Assembly: GCA_039798265.1 (NCBI GenBank) | Contig: JBDKGH010000035.1 | Location: forward strand, 1 to 37,380 | Direction of reading: 5' to 3' | DNA length: 37,380 nt | Source: JBDKGH01 sp039798265 | Lineage (GTDB): Bacteria; Bacteroidota; Bacteroidia; Flavobacteriales_D; Sanyastnellaceae | Part shown: positions 1-8,895 of the stretch, piece by piece | Layout of the letters: each line of letters opens with the position of its first letter | How positions within the stretch are numbered: position 1 is the first letter of the stretch | Program-made: the position numbers and the translations under genes | Notes under the pieces: model-generated | The model's input: only the letters and a program-made list of their open reading frames with translations | Told to the model about the DNA's origin: nothing | Database searches by the model: none

Positions 1-1449
1 ATCCCAATAGCTGAATTCATTTTCCGCATCGGCCTCATCTTCTGTGGATGTCATGCCGTCGTTTTCTTCTTCTTCAGTGGATGTGCCATCACAATGGTAA
101 AGACTATACGACCTTTTAAAACCGATTTCGATGCGGTAAATGGCGCCCGGTTCAGCTTTGATGATATCATCAAGATCAAGGAAGAACGTATTCCATTGTG
201 CAAGATTTTTTCCTTGTACTTCGCTCAGGTTAACGGTTTTTTTCGCGACCTGACGGCCAACACGCTTCATTTCTTGATCGCCGTTCAGGTCATTTACTTG
301 GAGAAATTGGGCCACATTGTTTTCAAAAATGCGAATCACTTTCACATCTACAGCAGATAAATTGACCGCTTTGAAGGCGAAGACCATCCCTTCAGTAGAA
401 GGTAAAATATTCTTCGTTTCGTCGATCATTTCAACAGCTGGTTTCAACTCTTCGAAGGTGAATTCGAAGCTGATTTCCTGTTGGTTGGCGTAGCCTAAAA
501 TATTCTTTACACCGGGGTGGAGCAGAACAGTGGCTGAACCGGTGAGGCGATAGGGAGGATAAATGCGAATTTCGTTTCCTTCCAAGGTCATGCGACAGTC
601 GCTATAGCCGGCTAATTCTAAAAGACCTTCGAGGTTTTGATTGGGAAGTAGTGGATCACTAAACTGTAAAACAATATACTGTTCGGGTTGCTGAACAACA
701 TTGGTGAATATGACTTTAAAATCGCGTAAAGAAGGTATTTCTTGTTTGTATTCGCCCTTCACATCGCAATTGACAGGTGAACCATCCCAACTTACTACTA
801 CTTCGTTATAATCATCGTTGCGAACAATGCTATCTACAGTAAAATAATGAAGATGCTCATCGTCTGTGTGAGTCCAGGATACCTTTAAATCTTGACTGCC
901 TTCTTTCGCTTCGATTACTTTTTCGAGTTCGGCATTATTTTCTATGTCTAAGGTTCGCACAACTCCGGATATATACATGGATCGGAGGTCCTCATTGCTG
1001 TAGGTTGAAACCTTTTGAATTTCTACATCGATGTTTTGGTTGATCACCGTAAACCCAAAAAAGAATGTTTTCAGGGCTTCAGGAACACTGGTCAATTGAT
1101 CGAGATGAAGTTCGGCTTGATAGGCTTGGCCGCGAGGAAGCCATTCCTTCGGGCGAAACTCGAGCGTTTGGTTATCGATCCAAACCAGTTCGCCTTCAAT
1201 GGAGGGTGAAAATTCGAGGTATTCGGCAGTTAGGGCTTTGTTCAGTTCTACTTGCTCAACAAACTGATCGGCCAAACGAACCCTTATAGTACCTGCGGTT
1301 GACACTGTACCAGAGGTAAAGGCAGAAATGTACTGAGCGAAAGCAGGGTCTGTAGAGGTTTTTATTTTTTGTTTACAAGCGGGAAGAATGATCACAAAAA
1401 AGGCCGCAGCAAGGGCTACAGCCAGACGTTGAACAGTTTTCAGTTTCAT
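1..1449 (-). CDS. Alpha-2-macroglobulin family lipoprotein, N-terminal part (runs off left edge)
   Basis: The frame is open from an ATG at 1449 to the first base of the window, giving 483 codons of a protein that must continue outside. The N-terminus is a lipoprotein signal: MKLK, a hydrophobic stretch, then the lipobox LPAC with Cys near residue 25, so the product should be a membrane-anchored periplasmic or surface lipoprotein. The following region has the beta-sandwich character of the N-terminal macroglobulin-like domains of large bacterial alpha-2-macroglobulins, including a segment reading LEFRPKEWLPRGQAYQAEL. Family members are usually about 1500-2000 aa and are thought to trap proteases in the periplasm. 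The part visible here does not include the thioester region, so trapping competence cannot be judged. A weak promoter-like TACCTTTC lies at 1471-1478. The family call rests on recalled similarity. Confidence 0.72.
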   Translation of the reverse strand, partial: MKLKTVQRLAVALAAAFFVIILPACKQKIKTSTDPAFAQYISAFTSGTVSTAGTIRVRLADQFVEQVELNKALTAEYLEFSPSIEGELVWIDNQTLEFRPKEWLPRGQAYQAELHLDQLTSVPEALKTFFFGFTVINQNIDVEIQKVSTYSNEDLRSMYISGVVRTLDIENNAELEKVIEAKEGSQDLKVSWTHTDDEHLHYFTVDSIVRNDDYNEVVVSWDGSPVNCDVKGEYKQEIPSLRDFKVIFTNVVQQPEQYIVLQFSDPLLPNQNLEGLLELAGYSDCRMTLEGNEIRIYPPYRLTGSATVLLHPGVKNILGYANQQEISFEFTFEELKPAVEMIDETKNILPSTEGMVFAFKAVNLSAVDVKVIRIFENNVAQFLQVNDLNGDQEMKRVGRQVAKKTVNLSEVQGKNLAQWNTFFLDLDDIIKAEPGAIYRIEIGFKRSYSLYHCDGTSTEEEENDGMTSTEDEADAENEFSYWD

Positions 1450-1579
1450 GATTGAGTTAGTAGAGTGGTGGAAAGGTAGCGAAGTAACGCACACCTTATG
1501 TGGAAAGTATTTAAAAATTAAAAGATTTTTTTTAGCGGATAAATGAAGGTACTTATGGGCCATCTTTTTCCAAAGGATG

Positions 1580-1587
1580 TATCTTCG
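1580..1587 (+). promoter_or_regulatory. Candidate Bacteroidota -7 box upstream of sseB
   Basis: TATCTTCG differs by one base from the Bacteroidota consensus TAnnTTTG and is followed by a GC-rich stretch. It overlaps the upstream in-frame ATG at 1577, which argues that translation really starts at 1604. No clear TTG -33 element is seen. Confidence 0.4.
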
Positions 1588-1603
1588 TGGCCATCTCGGA
1601 TCT

Positions 1604-2380
1604 ATGGAAATTTCGGACCGTTTTAAAGTGCCTCGACAAGGGGATCAATCACCTTTGGAATATTTGCTTCGACGCGGCTTGGAGCAGCCATCGGTGCGTC
1701 CTGAATTTTATCGCCGTTTTCTCCAAGAAACGGTTCACGTAATAACCCTTGACCCGAATTTTTCGAATGGACTAACGACGATCAGACGGGGTGAAAAGCT
1801 CAATTTGTTTGCCTTTTCGAATGGGATGATCCCTGTATTTACTAGTATAGAGCGGATTTATGATCGCGGCATAGTCAAACAAAAGGTGAATCATATTCAG
1901 CTACGCGGTGATCAGCTTTTGAAATCGGAGTTGGGATTGAGCTTCTCGGTTAATCCGTACTCGGAAATTGGAAAGGAAATTTCAAAGGAAGAGGTCGTGA
2001 GAATATTGGATGGATCCTTGGTGGCTCAATTGGAGGCTGACCTCGGTCCTGACAAATCCGTATTGATAAAGCTGTCGAAGCCAAGCCAAGTTCCTTTTGA
2101 ATTGGTGAGCGAGCTGTCTCGGGTTTGTCATAAAATGCCCAATGTAAAATGTGTCCATTTGGGTTGGTGGGAAGATCCACTATCGGGAGTTGAACCACAT
2201 TACATCGTGGCAGTAGATACAACTTTTGGATTTGAATCCATCAAGCACGAGGTTCAATTTGCGTGTTTACAAGTGCTGGGAAGAGCGTCTGCATTTGATT
2301 TGCGCGAGCTTCGAGAGTTGAAAATCATAGAGGATTATTTTACTCAAAATCCTCAGTTGATTTATGACCGCGAATCTTAA
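1604..2380 (+). CDS. sseB: SseB-family protein
   Basis: The 258-aa cytoplasmic protein has no signal peptide or membrane segment. The N-terminal half contains the SseB-type pattern of a short strand LFAF, a Gly turn, PVFTS and later FSVNPYSEIGKEIS, which matches the 'NP.s..g..ls.ee' signature of the SseB N-terminal domain. The C-terminal half (from about residue 150) resembles the SseB C-terminal domain, with VPFELVSELSRVC followed by PHYIVAVD. SseB was named for enhanced serine sensitivity in E. coli; the biochemical role is unclear. I chose the ATG at 1604 over 1577 because a promoter-like box covers the earlier codon. The gene stands alone and its 3' end overlaps the convergent glycosyltransferase gene by 41 bp. 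Confidence 0.65.
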   Translation: MEISDRFKVPRQGDQSPLEYLLRRGLEQPSVRPEFYRRFLQETVHVITLDPNFSNGLTTIRRGEKLNLFAFSNGMIPVFTSIERIYDRGIVKQKVNHIQLRGDQLLKSELGLSFSVNPYSEIGKEISKEEVVRILDGSLVAQLEADLGPDKSVLIKLSKPSQVPFELVSELSRVCHKMPNVKCVHLGWWEDPLSGVEPHYIVAVDTTFGFESIKHEVQFACLQVLGRASAFDLRELRELKIIEDYFTQNPQLIYDRES

Positions 2381-3809
2381 AAAAGGTCCATTCGATTACC
2401 GCAATCACGCCTAACAACAGAAAAGGATAAGCGGGAACGAGATATCTAAACTCGTCCAGCTGTAACCCTACGGGAAAAATAAATGTGAGGAATAGTCCTG
2501 TTAATGCGGGAAACAGGCCAGCCCAATTCTCTTTCTTTCGAATTAAGAGAAATGTAGTGCCACATAAACCCAAAAGGATAACCGTGAGGTAGAATAGGGA
2601 GTAAAACACTTTTATAATAAACTGTCCAGGGCTTAAATAATCACTTGATTTGACGAACAAGTTATAGGTTCCGGAATGAATAAGAAAGGACTTGCATAGG
2701 CGAATTCTGGAGCCGATATAAAATAAAAAGGGCCGTTCGTTTTTAATGGATGCGGTATATCTCTCCAGCCTTTCTTGCGCTACTTTTTCTGCACTATCTC
2801 TTTTAAAATCACTTTGTGTGCTGTCCAAGACTATGGCAATATCTTTTTTTACTAATAGCAGCGAATCGCCGTTGAATTGCGAGGTGTAGGCATGTTGGGG
2901 GAGTTTAACTTCTCTTTTTTTAGTAATAAAAGAAGGAGTGGGAATGTAGTAGGAAACATCGGCTCCGGGCTCCCACCAAATGATGGAACCTCCAGTGGCT
3001 TCAACAAAATGGAAAAGTTGACGTTGATAGCTGTTGTGGGCTTCCGGATAATAAACAGTAGAGGTAAGGGGAATGAATTGATGATGTTTGTTTGCGTTAT
3101 AGCCAATCCAGCAACTTTCAAAAATGAGAAAGGCAGAAACAAAAAGAAGCGATTTCTTCAGGAATTTCGGTTCTTTTTGAACGAATAGCACAAATATTCC
3201 AATGGCTAAAAGAGGTAAACAAACAGGTCGCAAAAAAATAGCCCATGTGAGCCAAAGGCCTGAAAGGAGGAGTGCAGTGTTGTTTCTTTTTTCTTTCGTG
3301 AAAAAGTAAACACTCATGATTAAGGCTCCCGTGCAAAAGGTTTCTGTGAGGAGAACATGGTCAAAAATGCTCACAAAAGTGCTTGCACAATAAAGGAAAA
3401 ACGCCCAGTAGAATGAACGTTCGGTTTTGAAAAGGTTCCTTGATAAAGCAGCGAAATAATACACGGTGATTGCGGAGAAGAGTAGTTGAAGTACAACCAG
3501 TAAGTTCAAGGAAGTGGTTTGGGAGAAAAAAAGTCGGAGAAGAAAATAGGGTAATCCATAGCCAGGCATACGGAAGTCCTTGTACACTTCACCATCGTAG
3601 GATCCTTGATTAATCAGGTGATCAACGGGTTCAAAGTAGCTAAAAGAATCATCTGATTCTTGGGCAAAGGTATCGGGGTAGAAGTGATTAGTAAATGGAG
3701 AGTCTTCGATATTTACCTTATAAATAAACCACACTGCTTTGAATACAAGGGCAATGAACAACCAAATCCATTTGTGTTGCGGAGAGGGTAAATGGAATTT
3801 GTTGTGCAT
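2340..3809 (-). CDS. GT-C-type multispanning membrane glycosyltransferase
   Basis: The 489-aa protein has about ten hydrophobic segments, beginning with WIWLFIALVFKAVWF near residue 15 and ending with a helix pair just before a basic tail. Between the first two helices lies an acidic loop with DDSFSYFEPVDHL and FRMPGYGLPYF, the arrangement typical of GT-C enzymes (ArnT/PMT-like, GT39/GT83-like), where an Asp near the first helix binds or activates the polyprenyl-phosphate sugar donor. LLTETF followed by a long helix and FLRPVCLPLL also fit this fold. The donor and acceptor cannot be told from sequence; lipid or protein glycosylation in the inner membrane is likely. It follows radA by 4 bp, so the two are probably co-transcribed, although no functional link is obvious. 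Its 3' end overlaps sseB by 41 bp. Confidence 0.65.
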   Translation of the reverse strand: MHNKFHLPSPQHKWIWLFIALVFKAVWFIYKVNIEDSPFTNHFYPDTFAQESDDSFSYFEPVDHLINQGSYDGEVYKDFRMPGYGLPYFLLRLFFSQTTSLNLLVVLQLLFSAITVYYFAALSRNLFKTERSFYWAFFLYCASTFVSIFDHVLLTETFCTGALIMSVYFFTKEKRNNTALLLSGLWLTWAIFLRPVCLPLLAIGIFVLFVQKEPKFLKKSLLFVSAFLIFESCWIGYNANKHHQFIPLTSTVYYPEAHNSYQRQLFHFVEATGGSIIWWEPGADVSYYIPTPSFITKKREVKLPQHAYTSQFNGDSLLLVKKDIAIVLDSTQSDFKRDSAEKVAQERLERYTASIKNERPFLFYIGSRIRLCKSFLIHSGTYNLFVKSSDYLSPGQFIIKVFYSLFYLTVILLGLCGTTFLLIRKKENWAGLFPALTGLFLTFIFPVGLQLDEFRYLVPAYPFLLLGVIAVIEWTFFKIRGHKSTEDFE

Positions 3810-3813
3810 GGAT

Positions 3814-5175
3814 TTATCCGAAAAGTTCGTGGATCACTTCTTCTATTTTTCCAACGGCGACTACTTCTATTTGAAGTCCTTTTGTTTCTATTCCTTTGTT
3901 GTATTTGGAAATAATGATTTTTTTGAAGCCTAACTTCATGGCTTCGTGTATGCGTTGATCAATGCGAGTGACGGGGCGTATTTCCCCACTAAGGCCTACT
4001 TCACCTGCAAAACATACCGTAGAGGGGATGGATAAATCTTCGCTGCTGCTGAGTATGGCAGATACCACGGCAAGGTCCATGGCGGGATCTTCAATTCGGA
4101 TACCACCAGCGATGTTTAAAAAGACATCTTTCATTCCTAAACGAAATCCACATCGTTTTTCTAAAACGGCTAAAAGCATATTCAGTCGGCGAATGTCAAA
4201 ACCTGTTGTACTGCGTTGAGGTGTGCCATAGACTGCAGTGCTTGCTAAAGCTTGTATTTCGATGAGCATAGGGCGCATACCTTCCATTGTAGCAGCAATG
4301 GCACTTCCGCTTAGATTTTCTGATTGGGTATGAATCAGAATTTCCGATGGATTGCTCACTTCGCGTAAACCACTTCCTTGCATTTCATAGATGCCCAATT
4401 CGTTGGTAGAGCCGAAGCGATTTTTAGTAGTGCGGAGAATGCGATAGATGTGCTGACGATCGCCTTCAAATTGAAGAACGGTATCAACCATGTGCTCCAA
4501 AACTTTCGGGCCGGCTAGTGTTCCTTCTTTGGTAATGTGACCTATGAGAAATACGGGAGTAGCATTTTCCTTAGCGTATTTTAAAAGTTGAGTGGCACAT
4601 TCGCGCACTTGTGATATACTTCCCGGGCTGCTTTCTACGGCTGAGGAATGTAAGGTTTGAATTGAATCGATGATAACCAAATTAGGTTGCTCTGCTTCTA
4701 ATTGATCAATGATCTGCTCCATGCGAGTTTCCATTAGAACAAAGCAGCGTGGGTTGCTCATGCCAACCCGTTCAACCCGCATTTTTAATTGTTCTTCACT
4801 TTCTTCTCCCGACACATACAGCACGCTCATGTTCAATTGACGAAGAGCCAACTGCAGCATCAATGTTGATTTTCCTATCCCTGGCTCACCTCCGAAAAGC
4901 ACTAAACTTCCGGGCACGATGCCGCCTCCTAATACGCGATGGAGCTCTTGATCCAATACTTGAATACGAGCAGTGTTTTCGATTTGGAGCTCTTCCACAG
5001 AGCGGGGCTTATTTACAGGACGAGCTTTGCTGAAGCCTCCAGTTTTGCCATTATTTCTTTCAAGCACTTCTTCTACCAGTGTATTCCATTCACCGCAAGA
5101 GGGACATTTACCGACCCACTTGAGGCTTTTTGTACCACAGTTCTGGCAGAAGTATGCAGTTTTAACTTTAGACAT
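3814..5175 (-). CDS. radA: DNA repair protein RadA
   Basis: The 453-aa protein is full length for RadA. It begins with a four-Cys zinc finger (C10, C13, C24, C27), followed by a RecA-like ATPase core with Walker A GGEPGIGKST at residues 95-104, a Walker B region LVIIDSIQT near 166-174, and the RadA hallmark KNRFG at 251-255. The remainder is the Lon-protease-like C-terminal domain found in all RadA proteins, ending in VVAVGKIEEVIHELFG. RadA is a hexameric helicase that drives branch migration and processing of recombination intermediates. It is first in a unit with the glycosyltransferase gene 4 bp downstream. A possible promoter box lies only a few bases from the ATG, so the transcript might be nearly leaderless. 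Confidence 0.97.
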   Translation of the reverse strand: MSKVKTAYFCQNCGTKSLKWVGKCPSCGEWNTLVEEVLERNNGKTGGFSKARPVNKPRSVEELQIENTARIQVLDQELHRVLGGGIVPGSLVLFGGEPGIGKSTLMLQLALRQLNMSVLYVSGEESEEQLKMRVERVGMSNPRCFVLMETRMEQIIDQLEAEQPNLVIIDSIQTLHSSAVESSPGSISQVRECATQLLKYAKENATPVFLIGHITKEGTLAGPKVLEHMVDTVLQFEGDRQHIYRILRTTKNRFGSTNELGIYEMQGSGLREVSNPSEILIHTQSENLSGSAIAATMEGMRPMLIEIQALASTAVYGTPQRSTTGFDIRRLNMLLAVLEKRCGFRLGMKDVFLNIAGGIRIEDPAMDLAVVSAILSSSEDLSIPSTVCFAGEVGLSGEIRPVTRIDQRIHEAMKLGFKKIIISKYNKGIETKGLQIEVVAVGKIEEVIHELFG

Positions 5176-5179
5176 GCCT

Positions 5180-5187
5180 CAAAGGTG
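5180..5187 (-). promoter_or_regulatory. Possible -7 box directly before radA
   Basis: Read on the minus strand the bases are CACCTTTG followed by AGGC, one change from TAnnTTTG. Only four bases separate it from the radA ATG, so transcription would start at or next to the start codon. Weak evidence. Confidence 0.28.
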
Positions 5188-5208
5188 AGAAATATTACTA
5201 TAAATAAA

Positions 5209-5236
5209 AAACCCCATGTTATGCAACATGGGGTTT
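5209..5236. terminator. Bidirectional intrinsic terminator between the type B cargo gene and radA
   Basis: AAACCCCATGTT (5209-5220) pairs perfectly with AACATGGGGTTT (5225-5236) around the loop ATGC, giving a 12-bp stem. It is flanked by T-rich sequence on the plus strand and A-rich sequence on the left, so it can work in both directions. Its relevant job is to end transcripts of the gene at 5255-8830 before radA. Confidence 0.85.
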
Positions 5237-5254
5237 CTTTTTAGTTGAATACGA

Positions 5255-8200
5255 TTATCGAAGGAGTGTAATGTTTCCTTCTATTTCTGGATTTGTTCCA
5301 TAAGGAAGTTCTAGTACATAGAAGTATGTGCCTTCGGGAAGGTCGTCACCATTAAATGTATTGGCATAATTGTCCGATTCAAATACTTTTCCGCCCCAAC
5401 GATCGAAGATTAAGAGACGTGCAGAAGTATAGTTTTCAAGTCCGAGAATTTCGAAAGAATCGTTGATGCCATCGCCATTTGGTGTGAACACATCAGGGAT
5501 GATCAACTGACAAGCATTCGCAATAATTTGATAAGAAGCAGTGCTAGATCCACAAGCGTTACTAGCTGTTCCATAAAGGGTAATAACACCATCCAAACAA
5601 GAAGCAGGGACGTTTGCCGAGCAAAAGTTATACAGGTTGTCGGTTTGGCTAATGGTCATTGCTCCGCAGCTCGTTTCCCATTCGAAATTCGTAGCACTTG
5701 GTGCATCGAGTGTGTAGGTAGCACATTCGCCAGGACATAACAAATTCAAAGAAGAAGATCCTTGTACAGAAGGAGCAGTAGTGATCACTACGGCTGAGCT
5801 TCCGGTAACGCTCGTGTTGCAGTTGTTATTGTCGACAACGTTATAGGAGTATGTTCCGCTTTGATTGACAGTGATACTTTCGGTTGTTTGGTTGTTGTTC
5901 CATAAGATAGAATATCCATCAGGAACGCCTACGGTCAATGTAACACTTGAATTTTCACACTCTAGAATAGAAGGTTGTGGCACTGGATTCAGCGTAGCAG
6001 CAGGCACCAGTGTAATCACTGCAGTGGCTGTGTTAGATTGATCGCAGTCATTCGAAACAGAAACGCTATAGGTGCCGTTTGAGTTGACGGTGTAAGTGCT
6101 ACCCGTGTTGTTGGGTGTCCAGTCATACACCAAATTAGGATTGTCTTGATTGGAAGGAATTGGATCAAGTGTAACGGATGCGCCATTACAAATAAATTGA
6201 TCTGAAAGTGATGGCTCTGGAACGTTGGGTTGGTACTCCACGTTGAAGGAGTCGCTTGCTGTTCCACATCCATTGGTAATGCTAGCACTAACTGTGGTGG
6301 TGGTGTAATTGGTAAAAGGCCCAACTACAGCCGAAAGTTCATTGGCGGCCGCTACAACACCTGTTCCTGTCCACGTGATTTCACCAACACCGGCTGCATC
6401 TACTACGTCAATTTCGACGTTAGCGGTTTCGTTATTGCACAATAAAAGCGGTTGCGAAATAGACATGTCAAGGCTAGGTTGCTCATTGAATTCTATTTCA
6501 TAGCAATGATCTTGTGCACAGGCTGGATCGGTAAAGCACAGGGTGTAAACACCCAAGTTGGTAGCGTTAAAGGTGGTATTATACTGAGAGGTAGTGCTCA
6601 ATGTCCAACCGGTAGGTCCTGTTACGCTCCATTGGCCTGCGAGAGGTTGTGATGCACATCCACTCGGAGATGAATAAATAACGCCTGCAGTTAAACCTGT
6701 TCCTGTTGAAGGTATTTGGAGCGGGCTATTCGTGACACAGTTTAATACAGTGATGTAGTTATTCGCGTCTCCAGTTCCAGAAGAGGTATAAACGATTTCA
6801 ATAAAATCATTTCCTGTAATGGGAACAGAAACTACGCTGAATCCAGTAGTAGCGGTGAAAATGGTGCTAGTAGTAACACCTCCGGCATTAGTCACGTTTA
6901 CGGTGATGTAAGAACCTTGCCATCCGAGCGTAGGGTTCGTACTCTGAAGATAGATGGTGAAGTTTCCTGAAGCCGGGTTAGAATATCCACCCGTGAATTC
7001 TATGGGTTCAAAACCATCGCAATAGGCGCCCGCATTGTCTTCGTTAATGGGGTCAATAAACGATTGGATCACTGTAACGTTTTGAATTTTTCGACCTTGA
7101 CATCCAGTAGAATCGGTAACGGTTACGCGGTAGTTACCGGCAATTAGTCCACTTACTTCTACACATTGCTCATCAATAGGGCTTCCAGCCACAATTTGAC
7201 CAGGATAAGTGGGAAGTACTTCCCAAAAGTAGGAGGCCCATTCATCAGCGGTGCATAGCACTGGGTTTGTTCCTGGGCATACTTGCACTGGATTAGGAAG
7301 TGCGAGGTCAGGAATGAAGTAGTTGGTAGCGTCGAGATAAACAGTGGCTGAAGATGCGCAAGCACCGGTGTATCCGGTTACCGTTACGTCGCCAGCTTGG
7401 GATACTGTGCAATCTGGTGTGGTGCAACCAGTGCTCCATTCGTAGGCATCAAATCCTGGGGTAGCAGTAAGTTCTGAGCTTCCGCCGGCGCATACTACCA
7501 AGTTTCCACTGATGGAAATAGGAGGCGCTGTTTGATTCAATACATTGAATACATAAGTGAGTACCGTGCTTTGAGCAGGATTGCCGTTGTCGGTTGCAGT
7601 AATGGTTATGGTATTTAAACCAACATTACTAGCGGTAGCCGCAAATGAAGCAGTTAGGTTAGCTGTATTTCCGCTGGTAGCAGAGGCCGTTAATCCAGAG
7701 CCAGTTTGCGAGTACGTGATAGAAGTGTTTTGGCCTGTTTCAGGACTCAAAAATTGCATGTTTAGATTGTAACTATCCCCAATGCACAAGTCAATGGTAT
7801 CACAAGGCAGCGCGGTAGTGGGCATAGGAGGGATGTTAGCCGCCGTTTGACAAGTGCTAAATCCAATGGTTCGGTTATCGAGCCAGTTTACACCATCTTG
7901 TTGATTTGCTGCTTGACCATAGGGCCCATTATAGTTTCCGTTGTTCAAGTTGAAACGACCGAATTGCGCATGACTGTTTCCAGAAACACGATCGGCGCCA
8001 ACGTTGGTAGGAGTAGGACCGCTAAAACCGCTGCTTCCACCTACGTCACCGTGTGCCCACTGCATATCGCGGTAGCAGAATTGAACGTTTTGACCGGCGG
8101 GTAAAACGTCTGATCCCTCTGGTGTGAGGATGATTTGGAAGGTGTTTTTCTTATCGCTGTGGTTGCTGTAGTATCCAACATCAACGTAGTTTACATACAA

Positions 8201-8830
8201 GGCTTGTGAGGTGGTTTTGTAGTAAAACTCTCCTGTTGCACGAAAGTCGAAGTCGGCCCAAAATGCGCAGATATGGTCATGTTGCGTATCTGTTCCAACT
8301 GGATTAGGAAATTCATGTGGTGTCCAGTCGAAATAACCGCCTCCGAAAGCGATAGTTCCTTTTGAGGTAAAATATACTTGGCTGAAGTCTTGTCCAAAGA
8401 AGCAGAAGGTAAAACCTAAGTTGATGGGACCTAACCAACAGTCAACGCCAGGACCACCGCCAGAGCAGTTTGGCCAATCGTTAGGATCTGTTTGTGTATA
8501 GGTCGCATCGGGCTCAATCCAACAATCACAATCACCTGGGGGCAATGTTTTTTGGGCAGATGCAATGGCGTCTTCAAATTTTATTTTGCCTTTGTTGGCG
8601 TGATAGATGTCGCGAATGCGAGCATCGTTGTAGCGCGGATCAGTGCGGAAGAGTTCCCAATCATCTTTGCTCATGTAAAGCAGTCGTTCGTACTGATAGA
8701 GTTCTTCTTCGCTAAGATCTGGACTGTACTTCCAATATTGTTGAGGAGTAAGCATTACAGGGGTGCTTTCTTGAGCAAAACCAGTAGAACTTACTAGTAA
8801 GATGACTAACGAAAGGTAAAAATTCCTCAT
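5255..8830 (-). CDS. T9SS type B cargo: NIDO-like plus Ig-like domain surface protein
   Basis: The protein is 1191 aa from the ATG at 8830, which begins a clean signal peptide MRNFYLSLVILLVSSTGFAQ; an in-frame ATG six codons upstream would place charged residues before it. Residues about 110-330 form a Cys-containing beta-rich domain resembling nidogen-like (NIDO) modules, with VYFTSKGTIAFGG, HICAFWADFDFR and KKNTFQIILTPEG. Several Ig-like or cadherin-like modules with paired Cys follow. The C-terminal 90 residues are a type B T9SS sorting domain (gliding-motility-associated / CHU_C), with DVFTPNGDGINDSFEI, a LLIFDRWGGKVFES segment, LPEGTYFYVLEL and the terminal GNITLLR. It should be exported by Sec, cross the outer membrane through T9SS and act on the surface or be released. 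A promoter candidate and a strong terminator bracket it. The ligand is unknown. Confidence 0.85.
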   Translation of the reverse strand: MRNFYLSLVILLVSSTGFAQESTPVMLTPQQYWKYSPDLSEEELYQYERLLYMSKDDWELFRTDPRYNDARIRDIYHANKGKIKFEDAIASAQKTLPPGDCDCWIEPDATYTQTDPNDWPNCSGGGPGVDCWLGPINLGFTFCFFGQDFSQVYFTSKGTIAFGGGYFDWTPHEFPNPVGTDTQHDHICAFWADFDFRATGEFYYKTTSQALYVNYVDVGYYSNHSDKKNTFQIILTPEGSDVLPAGQNVQFCYRDMQWAHGDVGGSSGFSGPTPTNVGADRVSGNSHAQFGRFNLNNGNYNGPYGQAANQQDGVNWLDNRTIGFSTCQTAANIPPMPTTALPCDTIDLCIGDSYNLNMQFLSPETGQNTSITYSQTGSGLTASATSGNTANLTASFAATASNVGLNTITITATDNGNPAQSTVLTYVFNVLNQTAPPISISGNLVVCAGGSSELTATPGFDAYEWSTGCTTPDCTVSQAGDVTVTGYTGACASSATVYLDATNYFIPDLALPNPVQVCPGTNPVLCTADEWASYFWEVLPTYPGQIVAGSPIDEQCVEVSGLIAGNYRVTVTDSTGCQGRKIQNVTVIQSFIDPINEDNAGAYCDGFEPIEFTGGYSNPASGNFTIYLQSTNPTLGWQGSYITVNVTNAGGVTTSTIFTATTGFSVVSVPITGNDFIEIVYTSSGTGDANNYITVLNCVTNSPLQIPSTGTGLTAGVIYSSPSGCASQPLAGQWSVTGPTGWTLSTTSQYNTTFNATNLGVYTLCFTDPACAQDHCYEIEFNEQPSLDMSISQPLLLCNNETANVEIDVVDAAGVGEITWTGTGVVAAANELSAVVGPFTNYTTTTVSASITNGCGTASDSFNVEYQPNVPEPSLSDQFICNGASVTLDPIPSNQDNPNLVYDWTPNNTGSTYTVNSNGTYSVSVSNDCDQSNTATAVITLVPAATLNPVPQPSILECENSSVTLTVGVPDGYSILWNNNQTTESITVNQSGTYSYNVVDNNNCNTSVTGSSAVVITTAPSVQGSSSLNLLCPGECATYTLDAPSATNFEWETSCGAMTISQTDNLYNFCSANVPASCLDGVITLYGTASNACGSSTASYQIIANACQLIIPDVFTPNGDGINDSFEILGLENYTSARLLIFDRWGGKVFESDNYANTFNGDDLPEGTYFYVLELPYGTNPEIEGNITLLR

Positions 8831-8881
8831 AGGTTTGAGATGCAACAATGAAAATGGTTAATTCGGTTAAGCAGAAAGCTA

Positions 8882-8889
8882 CAAATATA
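8882..8889 (-). promoter_or_regulatory. -7 box for the type B cargo gene
   Basis: On the minus strand the bases read TATATTTG, an exact TAnnTTTG match, about 50 bases before the ATG at 8830. It lies between the anti-sigma-like gene and the cargo gene, where no terminator is visible, so the cargo could have its own promoter as well as read-through from the sigma operon. The -33 element is not clear. Confidence 0.5.
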
Positions 8890-8895
8890 ACTCTA

